A stretch of 37,233 nt of DNA from Gilliamella sp. Choc5-1 (lineage in GTDB: Bacteria; Pseudomonadota; Gammaproteobacteria; Enterobacterales; Orbaceae), in assembly GCF_001690595.1 (NCBI RefSeq), contig NZ_LZHH01000011.1, positions 1 through 37,233 of the forward strand. The letters are read 5' to 3'. Every line of letters begins with the position of its first letter. Within the stretch, counting starts at the first letter, position 1. Below the pieces are notes generated by a model, which was given only the letters and a program-made list of their open reading frames with translations, did not search any database and was not told the DNA's origin. A program made the position numbers and the translations under genes. Of this stretch, positions 7,358 to 18,877 are shown piece by piece.

Positions 7358-8320
7358 TCAAATCGCCCCAACAATACGATGCGGTATATACGGCTCTTGT
7401 AAATAAGCAATATCATCTTCCGATAACGAAACCTTAATAGCCTCAACTGCATCATCAAGATATTTAGTTTTAGTCGCTCCAATAATTGGTGCAGTCACTC
7501 CTTTAGCAAATTGCCACGCTAGTGCTATTTGTGTCATGGTTACCCCATATTTTTCGGCAAGTTCATTAACCCTTTGTACAATGCTGGTATCGGCTTTTTG
7601 CGTGCTGTCATATTTAGACTTGGCGACTTGGTCGGTTTGGCTGCGTAAGGTGTCGGCTTGCCACTCTAAACGAGCAAGTCTGCCTGCGGCTAAAGGGCTA
7701 TAGGGTGTTAAAGAGACATTAAATTGTTGGCAGATAGGAATAAGCTCACGTTCGTCTTCACGATATAGTAAATTGTAGTGATTTTGCATCGAAACAAAAG
7801 GTGTCCAGCCATTTTGTTTGGCGACAAGTTGTATGTTATGAAATTGGTACCCATACATAGCCGATGCTCCTAACGCACGGACTTTTCCTGCTTTGACTAG
7901 GTTGTGTAGTGCTTGCATTGTTTCTTCAATTGGTGTTGTGTAGTCAAAGCGGTGGATAATGTATAAATCGACATAGTCAGTGCCAAGTCGTTTAAGCGAC
8001 CCATCGATTTCCCTTTCAATTGCGGTTTTTGATAGGTGTCCTTCGTTAAAATAGACTTTTGTTGCTAAGACGACTTTGTCACGGGCGATATTTTTTTTGA
8101 TGGCTCGACCTAAATATTCTTCGCTAGTTCCTGCTGAATAAGTATTTGCGGTATCAATAAAATTAATGCCTAAATCGAGTGCATGTTTAATGATGGCTTC
8201 GCTTTCATCAGCATTAAGGGTCCATGCGTGCATTTTGCTAGCTAGATCACCAAAACTCATACAGCCTAAACAAAAACGAGATACTTGAATATCAGAATTA
8301 CCAAGTTGTACATATTCCAT
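7358..8320 (-). CDS. Aldo/keto reductase, YajO-like
   Basis: This is a cytoplasmic NADPH-dependent (beta/alpha)8-barrel oxidoreductase of about 320 residues. The catalytic tetrad is present: D56 and Y61 in NFIDTANTYS, K88 in LATKVYF and H123 in YIIHRFDYTTP. The order VSRFCLGCMSFG, RLGTDYVDLYIIHR, VKAGKVRALGAS, SMQNHYNLLYREDERE and the C-terminal APIIGATKTKYLDDA resembles E. coli YajO more than other members. YajO has been linked to xylose reduction and thiamin metabolism, but substrate cannot be read from the sequence. The start is well supported by GAGAGGG five bases before the ATG. It is a single-gene unit with a hairpin after it. Confidence 0.88.
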   Translation of the reverse strand: MEYVQLGNSDIQVSRFCLGCMSFGDLASKMHAWTLNADESEAIIKHALDLGINFIDTANTYSAGTSEEYLGRAIKKNIARDKVVLATKVYFNEGHLSKTAIEREIDGSLKRLGTDYVDLYIIHRFDYTTPIEETMQALHNLVKAGKVRALGASAMYGYQFHNIQLVAKQNGWTPFVSMQNHYNLLYREDERELIPICQQFNVSLTPYSPLAAGRLARLEWQADTLRSQTDQVAKSKYDSTQKADTSIVQRVNELAEKYGVTMTQIALAWQFAKGVTAPIIGATKTKYLDDAVEAIKVSLSEDDIAYLQEPYIPHRIVGAI

Positions 8321-8507
8321 AAAACCCTCTCTTTTTTAAAAATTAGTTGAGTAAATGCAATACTTTCATTGTAATACACACTATTTATAGCACTATTTTA
8401 ATTGTTGTATTATTTAAGATAAATGCGGTATTTCTTTATAGTATCATGAATTAAATTCACGAATAATAAACTTATGCCTAGTTTTAGGGATAAAAGGAAA
8501 ATATTAA

Positions 8508-8576
8508 ATGATGATTATGTCGATAATGGTTATGGGGAAAGTGGATTTTATGTGGCAAATATGTTTTGGGTTATAA
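8508..8576 (+). CDS. Candidate small methionine-rich peptide (22 codons)
   Basis: In the 302-base gap between the aldo/keto reductase start and the tuf end there is a plus-strand ORF of 22 codons. It reads MMIMSIMVMG, then KVDFMWQICFGL, and stops with TAA at 8574-8576. Six residues are Met and the N-terminal half is hydrophobic. AAGGA at 8494-8498 is nine bases before the ATG, and the stop is four bases before the strong hairpin at 8581-8606, whose T-tract also works on the plus strand. Site, ORF and terminator together resemble a real small gene, but no homology is recognised and no clear plus-strand promoter could be fixed in the AT-rich upstream 180 bases. It could equally be chance. Confidence 0.35.
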   Translation: MMIMSIMVMGKVDFMWQICFGL

Positions 8577-8580
8577 AATA

Positions 8581-8606
8581 AAAAAGGTGCACAAAAGCAC
8601 CTTTTT
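8581..8606. terminator. Bidirectional Rho-independent terminator after tuf
   Basis: AAAAAGGTGC (8581-8590) pairs exactly with GCACCTTTTT (8597-8606) around a six-base ACAAAA loop. On the minus strand, T-rich sequence follows the stem, which ends the str operon 17 bases after the tuf stop at 8623. On the plus strand TTTTTTATT follows, so it would also end a transcript carrying the small ORF at 8508-8576. Confidence 0.88.
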
Positions 8607-8622
8607 TATTGTAGCAAGTCGA

Positions 8623-9819
<1,197 letters not shown>

Positions 9820-9828
9820 TTATTAAAT

Positions 9829-9856
9829 CGCTTCCCTTATGTTGTTAAGGGAAGCG
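9829..9856 (-). promoter_or_regulatory. Stem-loop between fusA and tuf
   Basis: CGCTTCCCTTA (9829-9839) and TAAGGGAAGCG (9846-9856) form a perfect 11-base-pair stem with a six-base loop in the fusA-tuf gap. The sequence after it on the minus strand (ATTTAATAAAGG) has no T-run, so it is not a standard terminator. It may be an mRNA processing or stability element that separates tuf output from the rest of the operon. Confidence 0.55.
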
Positions 9857-9876
9857 TTACTTTATTTAGATAAAAA

Positions 9877-11979
9877 TTATTTCGCTTTACGAGCTTCAAT
9901 AATTGCGGTTGCAATATTTGTTGGCGCTTCATTGTACTTCAAGAACTCCATAGAGTAAGAAGCACGACCTTGTGTTTGTGAACGAAGGTCTGTCGCATAA
10001 CCAAACATTTCTGAAAGTGGAACTTGTGCTTTAACTGTTTTACCAGTTGCAGTATCATCCATTCCTTCGATCATACCTCGACGGCGATTTAAATCACCGA
10101 TAACATCACCCATATAATCTTCTGGAGTTTCGACTTCTACTTTCATAATTGGTTCTAAAAGCACAGGTTTAGCTTTCATGAAGCCGTCTTTAAATGCCAT
10201 TGAACCAGCAATTTTAAATGCCATTTCTGATGAGTCAACATCATGGTAAGAACCATCAAAGATAGTAACTTCAACATCAACGATTGGGTAACCAGCAAGA
10301 ACACCATTTTTCATTTGTTCTTGACAGCCTTTGTCAACTGCAGGGATGTATTCTTTAGGAACCACACCACCAACAATTTCATTGTTGAATTTGTAGCCTT
10401 CGCCACCAGCCTCTAATGGTTTTATTTTTAACCACACATGACCGTACTGACCACGACCACCAGACTGACGAACAAATTTACCTTCTTGTTCTACTTCATT
10501 GCGAATTGTTTCACGGTAAGCAACTTGTGGTTTACCGACATTTGCTTCCACTTTAAATTCACGTTTCATACGATCAACGATAATTTCTAAGTGAAGCTCA
10601 CCCATACCAGAAATAATAGTTTGACCTGATTCTTCATCAGTGTGAACACGGAATGAAGGGTCTTCTTGAGCAAGTCTACCTAAAGCAAGCCCCATTTTTT
10701 CTTGGTCAGCTTTAGTTTTTGGTTCAACAGCAACCGAAATTACGGGTTCTGGGAATTCCATTCTTTCAAGAATAATTGGTGCGCTTTCAGCACAAAGAGT
10801 ATCACCTGTTGTGACATCTTTAAGACCAATTGCAGCAGCAATATCGCCCGCACGAACTTCTTTAATTTCTTCACGTTTGTTAGCATGCATCTGAACGATA
10901 CGACCAAAACGTTCTTTTTTATCTTTTACAGAGTTAAGAACAGTATCACCAGAGTTAACAACACCAGAGTAAACACGGAAAAATGTTAAGTTACCAACAA
11001 ATGGGTCTGTTGCAATTTTGAACGCTAAAGATGAGAATGGTTCATCATCACTTGAGTGACGTTCAGCAGCTTCACCATTTGGTAATTCACCTTTGATTGC
11101 AGGTACATCAGTTGGTGCTGGTAAATACTCAATAACCGCATCAAGCATGAATTGTACCCCTTTGTTTTTAAAGGCACTACCACAAGTTACTAAGATGATT
11201 TCGTTGGCAAGTACGCGCTCACGCAATGCCGCTTTTACTTCTTGTTCAGTTAACTCTTCACCGCCAAGGTATTTTTCCATTAACTCTTCACTTGCTTCAG
11301 CTGCAGTTTCTATTAAGAAAGAACGCCATTCTTCAACTTGGTCAACCATGTCCGCTGGCACATCTTCATAAGTAAACGTTACACCTTGATCAGCATCATT
11401 CCAGTTAATTGCTTTACGTTTAAGTAAATCAACAACACCAGTAAATCCTTCTTCAGCACCGATTGGTAAAACTAAAGGAACTGGAACTGCTGCTAAACGA
11501 GTTTTAATTTGATCAACAACACGTAAGAAGTTGGCTCCCATACGGTCCATTTTGTTGACAAATGCAATACGTGGAACTTTATATTTGTTTGCTTGACGCC
11601 ATACAGTTTCTGATTGAGGTTGAACACCGCCAACCGCACAGTAAACCATTACTGCACCATCAAGAACACGCATGGAACGTTCAACTTCGATTGTAAAGTC
11701 AACGTGTCCTGGTGTGTCGATGATGTTGATACGGTGTGGTTCAAATTGTTGTCCCATACCTGACCAGAATGCTGTTGTTGCCGCAGATGTGATAGTAATA
11801 CCACGTTCTTGTTCTTGTTCCATCCAGTCCATGGTAGCTGCGCCATCATGAACTTCACCAATTTTGTGACTAACACCAGTATAAAACAAAATACGTTCAG
11901 TCGTTGTTGTTTTACCTGCGTCAATATGTGCACTGATACCGATGTTACGGTAGCGTGCTATAGGGGTTGTACGAGCCAT
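9877..11979 (-). CDS. fusA: Elongation factor G
   Basis: EF-G is the translocation GTPase and also acts with RRF in ribosome recycling. The 700-residue product is full length with the P-loop in [15 protein letters not shown] (about residues 17-31), [17 protein letters not shown] (about 90), NKMDR (about 142), and the later domain IV/V segments [11 protein letters not shown] and [14 protein letters not shown]. The N-terminus [15 protein letters not shown] is that of the str-operon EF-G. The start has AGAGGA upstream. It lies between rpsG (113 bases away, with a stem-loop in the gap) and tuf. Confidence 0.98.
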   Translation of the reverse strand: MARTTPIARYRNIGISAHIDAGKTTTTERILFYTGVSHKIGEVHDGAATMDWMEQEQERGITITSAATTAFWSGMGQQFEPHRINIIDTPGHVDFTIEVERSMRVLDGAVMVYCAVGGVQPQSETVWRQANKYKVPRIAFVNKMDRMGANFLRVVDQIKTRLAAVPVPLVLPIGAEEGFTGVVDLLKRKAINWNDADQGVTFTYEDVPADMVDQVEEWRSFLIETAAEASEELMEKYLGGEELTEQEVKAALRERVLANEIILVTCGSAFKNKGVQFMLDAVIEYLPAPTDVPAIKGELPNGEAAERHSSDDEPFSSLAFKIATDPFVGNLTFFRVYSGVVNSGDTVLNSVKDKKERFGRIVQMHANKREEIKEVRAGDIAAAIGLKDVTTGDTLCAESAPIILERMEFPEPVISVAVEPKTKADQEKMGLALGRLAQEDPSFRVHTDEESGQTIISGMGELHLEIIVDRMKREFKVEANVGKPQVAYRETIRNEVEQEGKFVRQSGGRGQYGHVWLKIKPLEAGGEGYKFNNEIVGGVVPKEYIPAVDKGCQEQMKNGVLAGYPIVDVEVTIFDGSYHDVDSSEMAFKIAGSMAFKDGFMKAKPVLLEPIMKVEVETPEDYMGDVIGDLNRRRGMIEGMDDTATGKTVKAQVPLSEMFGYATDLRSQTQGRASYSMEFLKYNEAPTNIATAIIEARKAK

Positions 11980-12027
11980 ATTAATCCTCTGTTTAGAATC
12001 GTTTGCTTAATAAAACATCATTTTGGT

Positions 12028-12055
12028 GACTGATAGCAGATAAGGGCTATCAGTC
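12028..12055 (-). promoter_or_regulatory. Stem-loop between rpsG and fusA
   Basis: GACTGATAGC (12028-12037) pairs exactly with GCTATCAGTC (12046-12055), leaving an eight-base loop. It sits in the 113-base rpsG-fusA gap, about 49 bases before the fusA start. There is no T-run after it on the minus strand, so processing, stability or partial attenuation is more likely than termination. Confidence 0.5.
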
Positions 12056-12092
12056 CTAATTCAAGTCACTTATACAACTATAAGAGAGAATA

Positions 12093-12593
<501 letters not shown>

Positions 12594-12607
12594 TCAGGTT
12601 TACCCAA

Positions 12608-12621
12608 AACTCAAATGAGTT
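12608..12621 (-). promoter_or_regulatory. Short hairpin in rpsL-rpsG junction, possible S7 control region
   Basis: AACTCA and TGAGTT (12608-12621) form a six-base-pair stem with a two-base loop in the junction where E. coli S7 binds to repress the operon. Only the palindrome is seen; resemblance to the known S7 site was not established, and a two-base loop would need opening. Confidence 0.25.
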
Positions 12622-12662
12622 AAATGGAATTATATAGTTTGGCCTTACTTAACGGAGTTCCA

Positions 12663-13055
<393 letters not shown>

Positions 13056-13103
13056 TTAAAATAAATTTAAAATTGCTTTTTAGATACGTAATTAATAACT
13101 GTA

Positions 13104-13134
13104 GACCAAAACCTATGTGTATAAGTTTTGGGTC
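13104..13134 (-). promoter_or_regulatory. Stem-loop at the 5' end of the str operon transcript
   Basis: GACCAAAAC (13104-13112) pairs with GTTTTGGGTC (13125-13134) with one bulged base and a 12-base loop. It covers the predicted transcription start near 13133, so the mRNA would begin with a hairpin about 65 bases before rpsL. Such a 5' hairpin could protect the message from 5'-end-dependent decay. Confidence 0.45.
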
Positions 13135-13139
13135 GCAAG

Positions 13140-13168
13140 ATTCTAGACCCCAGGGGAGATAATGTCAA
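13140..13168 (-). promoter_or_regulatory. Sigma-70 promoter of the str operon
   Basis: On the minus strand there is a consensus -35 TTGACA (13163-13168), a 17-base spacer and a near-consensus -10 TAGAAT (13140-13145). It is about 100 bases upstream of rpsL, pointing into the operon. The spacer contains the C/G block CTCCCCTGGGG. The strength fits expected high expression of ribosomal and elongation-factor genes. Confidence 0.88.
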
Positions 13169-13313
13169 GTTTTTGCGATCAATAAGTTCTTGATCTTGGT
13201 GTTAATTATTTATCGAAGGCGGTCGCTATTTTAATAGAAAGACACTAGATTTTAATTTTTATAATTAGGTACTGAGTATAGCACAATAAGTGCGTTAGGT
13301 ATTTAGAAAAATT

Positions 13314-13338
13314 TCCCCATCGTAAGTAACGATAGGGA
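13314..13338 (-). terminator. Terminator of the purine permease gene
   Basis: A stem TCCC-C-ATCG (13314-13322) with CGAT-A-GGGA (13330-13338), one mismatch and a seven-base loop, lies just after the minus-strand stop at 13346. On the minus strand it is followed by AATTTTTCT. This separates the permease gene from the str promoter. Confidence 0.6.
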
Positions 13339-13345
13339 GTCATTT

Positions 13346-14656
13346 TTATTGATGATCAATAAAAATAAATTTTAAAGCAAATAGTAAAGCAAAAATTATT
13401 ACACAAAGATTTAATTGTTTAAATTTGCCAGTAAAGGTTTTTAACACTACATAAGAGATAAAACCTAGTGCAACCCCTTCAGTAATTGCAAAGGCAAATG
13501 GCATCATAATTGCTGTAATAAAAGCGGGTGTTGCCTCTGTTAAGTCAGACCAGTTAACTTTAACTAGGCTGGAAACCATTAAGATCCCAACAAAGATAAG
13601 TGCGCCTGATGTTGCATAGGTAGGTACTAAATGTGCCAGTGGCGAGAAAAAGGCTACCAATAAGAATAATAGTCCAACTACTACTGCGGTTAATCCTGTT
13701 CGACCGCCCACAGAGATACCTGCGGAACTTTCAATATAAGTTAACACTGATGATGTACCAAATAATCCACCCAAAGAGGAGCTAAAACTATCAATTAACA
13801 GCGCTTGACGCATTTTGGGGAATCGACCTTTTTCGTCACTAATTCCTGCTTTATCTGTTAGTGCTAAAATAGTGCCTGATGAGTCGAATAAGCTGACAAT
13901 CATTATTGAAAAAATAACGCCCATGATACCGATATTAAGCGAACCTGCTAAATCTACATGACCAACAACACTAGTTACACTTGGTGGCATAGATATAATA
14001 CCTTGGTAAGTGATATTTGGATCGAGCCATAGTGCTAATAAAGTTACAACTAAAATTGAAATTAATACTGCTGCATGAAAGTTACGAGCCGCTAAAATAA
14101 CAATGATAAAAAAACCTAGTGATCCTAATAGGACTTTAAGCGATAAGATATTCCCCATAGTTAATAGTGTGGAAGGAGAAGCGACTACAATGCCCATATT
14201 TTGAAATCCCATAAAAGCAATAAATAGTCCAATACCTGCACTAATACCTACACGCAAACATTGTGGAATATGTTCAATTAACCAGTGACGAACTTTAAAT
14301 AGTGATAACGCAAAAAAGATTAAAGAACCCCAAAATATCGCTCCCATACCAATTTGCCAAGAATAGCCCATTGCCCCACATATGCCATAGGCAAAAAAGA
14401 CGTTAAGCCCCATGGCAGGTGCTAATGCAATTGGTAAATTGGCAAATAGCCCCATTAAAATGGTAGCAAAGGCTGTTACGATACAAGTTAGAACAAAAAC
14501 AGCAGAAGTATCCATACCTGTTGCTGATAAGATGGAAGGATTCACGAAGATGATATAAACCATTGTTAAAAAGGTAGTACAACCAGCGATAATTTCAGTA
14601 CCGATAGTTGTTTTTTTCTCTTTCAATTGAAAGGTTTTTTCGAATATTGACTTCAT
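13346..14656 (-). CDS. NCS2-family purine permease, AdeP/AdeQ-like
   Basis: This is an inner-membrane proton-coupled nucleobase transporter of 436 residues with about 12-14 membrane segments. It has IIAGCTTFLTMVYIIFVNP near residue 22, NLPIALAPAMGLNVFFAY near 67, the FDSSGTILALTDKAG motif near 257 and GGRTGLTAVVVGLLFLL near 317. These align best with the E. coli adenine permeases AdeP (PurP) and AdeQ (YicO) rather than the guanine/hypoxanthine carriers GhxP/GhxQ, but substrate remains inferred. It is a single gene with its own terminator. The AGG ten bases before the ATG is a modest ribosome binding site. No purine riboswitch is apparent in the 200 bases upstream. Confidence 0.85.
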   Translation of the reverse strand: MKSIFEKTFQLKEKKTTIGTEIIAGCTTFLTMVYIIFVNPSILSATGMDTSAVFVLTCIVTAFATILMGLFANLPIALAPAMGLNVFFAYGICGAMGYSWQIGMGAIFWGSLIFFALSLFKVRHWLIEHIPQCLRVGISAGIGLFIAFMGFQNMGIVVASPSTLLTMGNILSLKVLLGSLGFFIIVILAARNFHAAVLISILVVTLLALWLDPNITYQGIISMPPSVTSVVGHVDLAGSLNIGIMGVIFSIMIVSLFDSSGTILALTDKAGISDEKGRFPKMRQALLIDSFSSSLGGLFGTSSVLTYIESSAGISVGGRTGLTAVVVGLLFLLVAFFSPLAHLVPTYATSGALIFVGILMVSSLVKVNWSDLTEATPAFITAIMMPFAFAITEGVALGFISYVVLKTFTGKFKQLNLCVIIFALLFALKFIFIDHQ

Positions 14657-14738
14657 AAGTTTAGGCCTAATTTAAATTGATAAGTAAGAGTAAAAGTTTA
14701 TAAACAGTTTTACCTATTTTTTTACTAAAGGGGAAAAA

Positions 14739-14770
14739 TAAAAAAGATGAGGAGTATTTACTCCGCACCT
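14739..14770 (-). terminator. Terminator of the YoaE-like gene
   Basis: Arms 14745-14756 and 14759-14770 pair over 11 of 12 positions on the minus-strand RNA (one G-U, one mismatch) with the core GGAGTA-AA-TACTCC. A T6 run follows immediately, then ATTTTT. It lies about 90 bases after the stop at 14857. Confidence 0.75.
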
Positions 14771-14856
14771 TCAAATAAACAAAAATTTTTCAGCGTCAAT
14801 TATTGCTAGTTATTTATTTTGGTCAAGCGTTATTCTAGTTATTTCTCTTTGCTGTA

Positions 14857-16431
14857 TTATAATGCTACAGAATCAGGTTTATTTAACGTGATTTTTACTT
14901 TAAGAATTCTATGACTTTCTATTTCAGCTACTTCAAATAAATAATCGCCAATTTGCAAGGTTTCACCAACATTGAGTAAATGTTGAGCTTTTTCCATTAA
15001 TAGCCCCGCTAGGGTATGATATTCACGTTTATCATCGATCGGTATTGGTACAAAACGGACTAGCTCTTCAACTGGAATATAACCATTAGCAATCCAGCTA
15101 TTATCATCTAGACATTGAATATCATGTTTAGCATCAATTTCCTCTTCTTCTGTTGGAAAATCACCAGCAATGGTTTCGATAATATCTGTTACCGAGACAA
15201 CCCCTTGCATTGAACCAAATTCATCAACCACAAAAGCAAAATGAGTTTTGGCCTTTTTAAATTGTTCTAATGCAACCAGTAACGATACAGTTTCTGGAAA
15301 GATTAAAGGTTGTTTGATTAGTGAGTGTATATCGATCGGTGCTTTGCTTTGTAGTACATCTTTTAAAAGGTCATTAACTTGGATAATGCCTAAAGGCTCA
15401 TCAATTGAGTCATTATCAGTGACAACTAAACGAGAATGAGGATTATCAAAGATTTCTTTTATTATAACATCACGATCGTCATTAATATTGACCATATCAA
15501 CATCAAGTCGAGATGTCATAATGCTACTGACCGAACGCTGTGCAAGTCCAAGTACTCGTTCAACCATGCTGAGTTCTTGATGATTAAACACTGATACTTT
15601 TTTATTAGCATCAGATACGATATCAATATTATGAGTATCGGGATCTTCCTCAGCATCACCTTTTAGTAGATGTAAAATAGCTTCGGCAGTACGTTCTCGT
15701 AACGGTTTTTTATTTAATGCTTTACGGCGATTTAGTATGGCTAATTGATTAAAAAATTCAATCATGATTGAGAAACCGATCGCCGCATATAAGTAACCTT
15801 TTGGGATAATAAAATCAAAACCTTCGGCAACAAGACTAAATCCTATCATTAATAAGAAGCTCAAACATAGGATCACAATGGTTGGATGGGCGTTGACAAA
15901 ATTAGCCAATGGTTTGCTTGCAACCATCATAATACCTATTGCTATACAAACGGCAATAATCATCACTGGGATATGTTCGACCATTCCAACAGCTGTAATA
16001 ACTGAATCAAGCGAGAACACTGCATCAAGTACAACTATTTGAGCAACGACAGTCCAGAAGTGGGATGTCTTTTTAGGTTTACCATCTTCATTTGATGTGC
16101 CTTCAAGGCGTTCATTGAGCTCCATGGTAGCTTTAAATAGCAAGAATATACCACCAATTAGCATAATTAGTTGTCGGGCATTAAAACTGATCTCGGATAT
16201 CGAAAATAGCGGTGTAGTGAGTGTGACTAACCAACCCGTAAACATTAATAATAAAATTCGAGTGATTAATGCAAAAGCAAGACCGGTAACGCGGGCTTTA
16301 TCTCGTTGTTGGGGTGGAAGTTTCTCGGCAAGAATGGCTATAAAAACAATGTTATCAATACCAAGGACGATTTCAAGTACAACCAGAGTGGATAAGCCAA
16401 TCCAGATTGTAGGATCCATGATCCATTCCAT
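14857..16431 (-). CDS. yoaE: YoaE-type TerC-family membrane protein with CBS and CorC_HlyC domains
   Basis: The 524-residue protein has three parts: an N-terminal TerC-family membrane domain of about seven helices (residues 1-240) with [20 protein letters not shown] and the paired [17 protein letters not shown] motif, a pair of CBS domains (about 300-425) that would sense nucleotides, and a C-terminal CorC_HlyC transporter-associated domain (about 440-520). It matches E. coli YoaE from its first residues ([10 protein letters not shown] against MEFLMDPSIW), which supports ATG 16431 although its ribosome binding site is weak. TerC-type proteins have been tied to metal export, manganese in particular, and the acidic residues in the two motifs fit, but the substrate here is inferred. 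It lies 142 bases after trkH and may be on a separate transcript. Confidence 0.85.
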   Translation of the reverse strand: MEWIMDPTIWIGLSTLVVLEIVLGIDNIVFIAILAEKLPPQQRDKARVTGLAFALITRILLLMFTGWLVTLTTPLFSISEISFNARQLIMLIGGIFLLFKATMELNERLEGTSNEDGKPKKTSHFWTVVAQIVVLDAVFSLDSVITAVGMVEHIPVMIIAVCIAIGIMMVASKPLANFVNAHPTIVILCLSFLLMIGFSLVAEGFDFIIPKGYLYAAIGFSIMIEFFNQLAILNRRKALNKKPLRERTAEAILHLLKGDAEEDPDTHNIDIVSDANKKVSVFNHQELSMVERVLGLAQRSVSSIMTSRLDVDMVNINDDRDVIIKEIFDNPHSRLVVTDNDSIDEPLGIIQVNDLLKDVLQSKAPIDIHSLIKQPLIFPETVSLLVALEQFKKAKTHFAFVVDEFGSMQGVVSVTDIIETIAGDFPTEEEEIDAKHDIQCLDDNSWIANGYIPVEELVRFVPIPIDDKREYHTLAGLLMEKAQHLLNVGETLQIGDYLFEVAEIESHRILKVKITLNKPDSVAL

Positions 16432-16573
16432 ATGTCAGGTGATTACCTCTAATAAATACAGCACATGCTGCGTTGTAATTCTGTCTGTAATTGAGCAAAT
16501 AATCAATAAAATATTTATAAAAATTGCATATCCTGTTAAAAACTTTCAGGTAACTATGTGTTTCAGTATAAAT

Positions 16574-18019
16574 TTAGCTTTTCCAAAATGTTGGTGTGAA
16601 TAAAACTAGTAAGGTAAATATTTCTAATCGCCCAAATAACATGTCAACCACCATTACCCATTTTACTATATCACTGACACTAGCAAAATTATCACTTACA
16701 CTACCAAGACCAACCCCTAAATTGTTAAGTGATGATGCTACTATGTAAAAAGAGTCAGTGGCATCAATGCCTGTTGCCATAATAATAAATAAGCTAACTA
16801 AAAAGACCAACGTATATGCAGAAAAGAATCCCCAAATCGCTTCGATTATGCGTTCAGAAACCACGCGATTATTTAATTTTAAAGTATAAATAGCGTTAGG
16901 ATGAATAAGGCGCTTTAGTTCACGTGAGCCTTGCATAAACAAAATTAACACACGAACCACTTTTAAACCGCCACCCGTTGATCCCGCACAACCACCAATA
17001 AATGAAGCGCACAATAAAAAGATTGGTAATGATGATGGCCATGTGTTGATATCATCGACACTAAAGCCTGCTGTTGATGATATGGATACCACTTGTAAGA
17101 TAATTTTATCAATGCTCAGGCGGTGTGGTTTATAGAAATAAATAACAATTGTGCAGATAGCAACTAGTATCAGTAGAATAAATATAAATATTCTGAACTC
17201 TTGATCACGCCAGTACTCTTTAATCGAAAAGCCACTTAGTGCGGCAAAATGGAGCGCAAAATTACAGCCGGATAAAATCAAAAAGAGGGTGACGATGTAA
17301 TTGATTACTGGACTGTTAAAATAGGCTAAATTATCATCATGGGTTGAAAACCCTCCCATTGATATCGTGGAGAAACTATGTGACACAGCATCAAATACAT
17401 TCATACCAGCCAGCCAGAGACAAATAGCACAAAGCGTTGTTAGCAAAATATAAATTGACCAAAGTGTTTTAGCTGTTTCAGCAATACGTGGACGCATTTT
17501 ACTGTCTTTTTGCGGACCGGGAATTTCGGCACGATAAAGTTGCATTCCCCCTACCCCCAGTAATGGTAAAATAGCAACAGCTAGCACGATAATCCCCATT
17601 CCTCCAAGCCATTGCAATAATTGGCGATAGAAAAGTAAAGCTTTAGGTAGATGATCTAACTTAACAATTGTGGTGGCACCAGTTGTGGTTAGGCTTGAAA
17701 ATGATTCAAAAAATGCAGTATTTAAATTTAAATTAATATGTGTATCAAAAATAAAAGGAAAAGCGCCAATTGATCCTAGAACAACCCAAAATAGTACGAC
17801 GATAAAAAAGCCTTCGCGTGTGCTCAGCTCGTGGCGATGATTACGATTAGGAAACCATAGTGCAATTCCTAAAATTAAGGCAACAAAAAAAGAGCGAACA
17901 AAAATTGCACCAGCCCCATCGCGATAGATTAATGCAACAAGTGCTGGTAATAACATGAATATCGATAATAGGGATACTAATAAACCGATAATTCGTAAAA
18001 TTGATCGCCAATGCATCAT
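16574..18019 (-). CDS. trkH: Trk system potassium uptake protein TrkH
   Basis: TrkH is the channel-like inner-membrane subunit that takes up K+ with the regulatory protein TrkA. The 481-residue product equals E. coli TrkH in length and matches throughout. The four P-loops that form the selectivity filter are seen at LTTTGATTIV, ISMGGFSTHD, SSTAGFSVDD and NNLGVGLGSV, and the fourth-loop glycine-rich GGCAGSTGGGLKVVR segment and the C-terminal MLFGRLEIFTLLVLFTPTFW are present. It starts 11 bases after the djlA stop, so it is probably at the end of the parE-parC-djlA transcript. trkA is not in the window. Confidence 0.95.
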   Translation of the reverse strand: MMHWRSILRIIGLLVSLLSIFMLLPALVALIYRDGAGAIFVRSFFVALILGIALWFPNRNHRHELSTREGFFIVVLFWVVLGSIGAFPFIFDTHINLNLNTAFFESFSSLTTTGATTIVKLDHLPKALLFYRQLLQWLGGMGIIVLAVAILPLLGVGGMQLYRAEIPGPQKDSKMRPRIAETAKTLWSIYILLTTLCAICLWLAGMNVFDAVSHSFSTISMGGFSTHDDNLAYFNSPVINYIVTLFLILSGCNFALHFAALSGFSIKEYWRDQEFRIFIFILLILVAICTIVIYFYKPHRLSIDKIILQVVSISSTAGFSVDDINTWPSSLPIFLLCASFIGGCAGSTGGGLKVVRVLILFMQGSRELKRLIHPNAIYTLKLNNRVVSERIIEAIWGFFSAYTLVFLVSLFIIMATGIDATDSFYIVASSLNNLGVGLGSVSDNFASVSDIVKWVMVVDMLFGRLEIFTLLVLFTPTFWKS

Positions 18020-18030
18020 GATGATAGTCT

Positions 18031-18876
18031 CTACTTAAATCCACGTGATGCTTTGATAAGATCATAGGCCGCTTGAATCTCTTGTGCACGTTTTTTGGCG
18101 GCTTCAAGCATCTCTTTCGGTAAGCCTTTCGATACTAACTTATCAGGATGATGCTCATTCATTAATTTACGATAAGCTCTTTTTATTTCTGAGATTTCAG
18201 CTGTAGCTGCAACACCTAAAATTTTGTAAGCATTTTGTAGGTCGGATTGTGGTGAGCGACCTTGATAATTTCCATAATTATTACTGCGTTGGTATTGGCC
18301 TCGTTGTCCGTGTTGGTTACTATAGCCATTTTGACGGAAGTGATAACTTCCCATCATCATTTGGATATATATTGCCATTTGTTGACGTGGAATATTAAAT
18401 TCTTCAGCCACAATAAATAAAATTTGTTGTTCTTTTTCGTCTAAAACGCCATCAACTAATGCGGCTTGGATCAATTGCTCACAAAAAATATTTAACACAT
18501 TACGTCGAAAACGATATTGTGCGTATAGCTCAGCCAAACGAGATCTTAATGGGTAGTCACTTGCTTTACCATTATTAAATGAATCTTGTGCTAGTTTTCG
18601 GCCGTTTCGGTCAAGTTGTAATCTATCCATAAATTGGCTGGCAAGATTAATATCATCTTGTGTGACGACCCCTTTAGCTTTACTTAAGTGACCTAGAACT
18701 TCAAAAACAACAGTTAAATAAAGTGTTGGATTTGCTTGTGTTCTTTGTTCGGTCAATTTATTACAAAACGTGCGGTAAAGCATTGGTCCAACAAAAAGCC
18801 CAAGAATAAATCCCCATCCTGTTTTTAATACAGTGCTCAAAACAAAGCCTGCAATTATTGCCCAGATAAAAGACAT
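18031..18876 (-). CDS. djlA: Membrane-anchored co-chaperone DjlA
   Basis: DjlA is a type III J-domain protein that stimulates DnaK at the inner membrane. The 281-residue product has a short N-terminal membrane segment with glycines (about residues 5-30), a central TerB-like helical domain (about 50-175), a G/Q/N/Y-rich linker (about 180-210) and a C-terminal J-domain (about 215-281) with the essential HPD at 243-245 in NEHHPDKLVSKGLPKEM. The ending RAQEIQAAYDLIKASRGFK is nearly that of E. coli DjlA. It starts one base after the parC stop, which implies tight coupling to the topoisomerase IV genes. Confidence 0.94.
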   Translation of the reverse strand: MSFIWAIIAGFVLSTVLKTGWGFILGLFVGPMLYRTFCNKLTEQRTQANPTLYLTVVFEVLGHLSKAKGVVTQDDINLASQFMDRLQLDRNGRKLAQDSFNNGKASDYPLRSRLAELYAQYRFRRNVLNIFCEQLIQAALVDGVLDEKEQQILFIVAEEFNIPRQQMAIYIQMMMGSYHFRQNGYSNQHGQRGQYQRSNNYGNYQGRSPQSDLQNAYKILGVAATAEISEIKRAYRKLMNEHHPDKLVSKGLPKEMLEAAKKRAQEIQAAYDLIKASRGFK

Positions 18877-18877
18877 A

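Noticed and set aside
14657-14856. Purine riboswitch or other metabolite riboswitch before the permease or YoaE-like genes
   Set aside because: The region upstream of the permease ATG shows only the terminator of the neighbouring gene; no three-way junction pattern was recognised, nor an yybP-type manganese motif near yoaE.
16097-16603. 168-residue plus-strand ORF antisense to yoaE and trkH
   Set aside because: It lies over strongly supported genes and has no recognisable domain.
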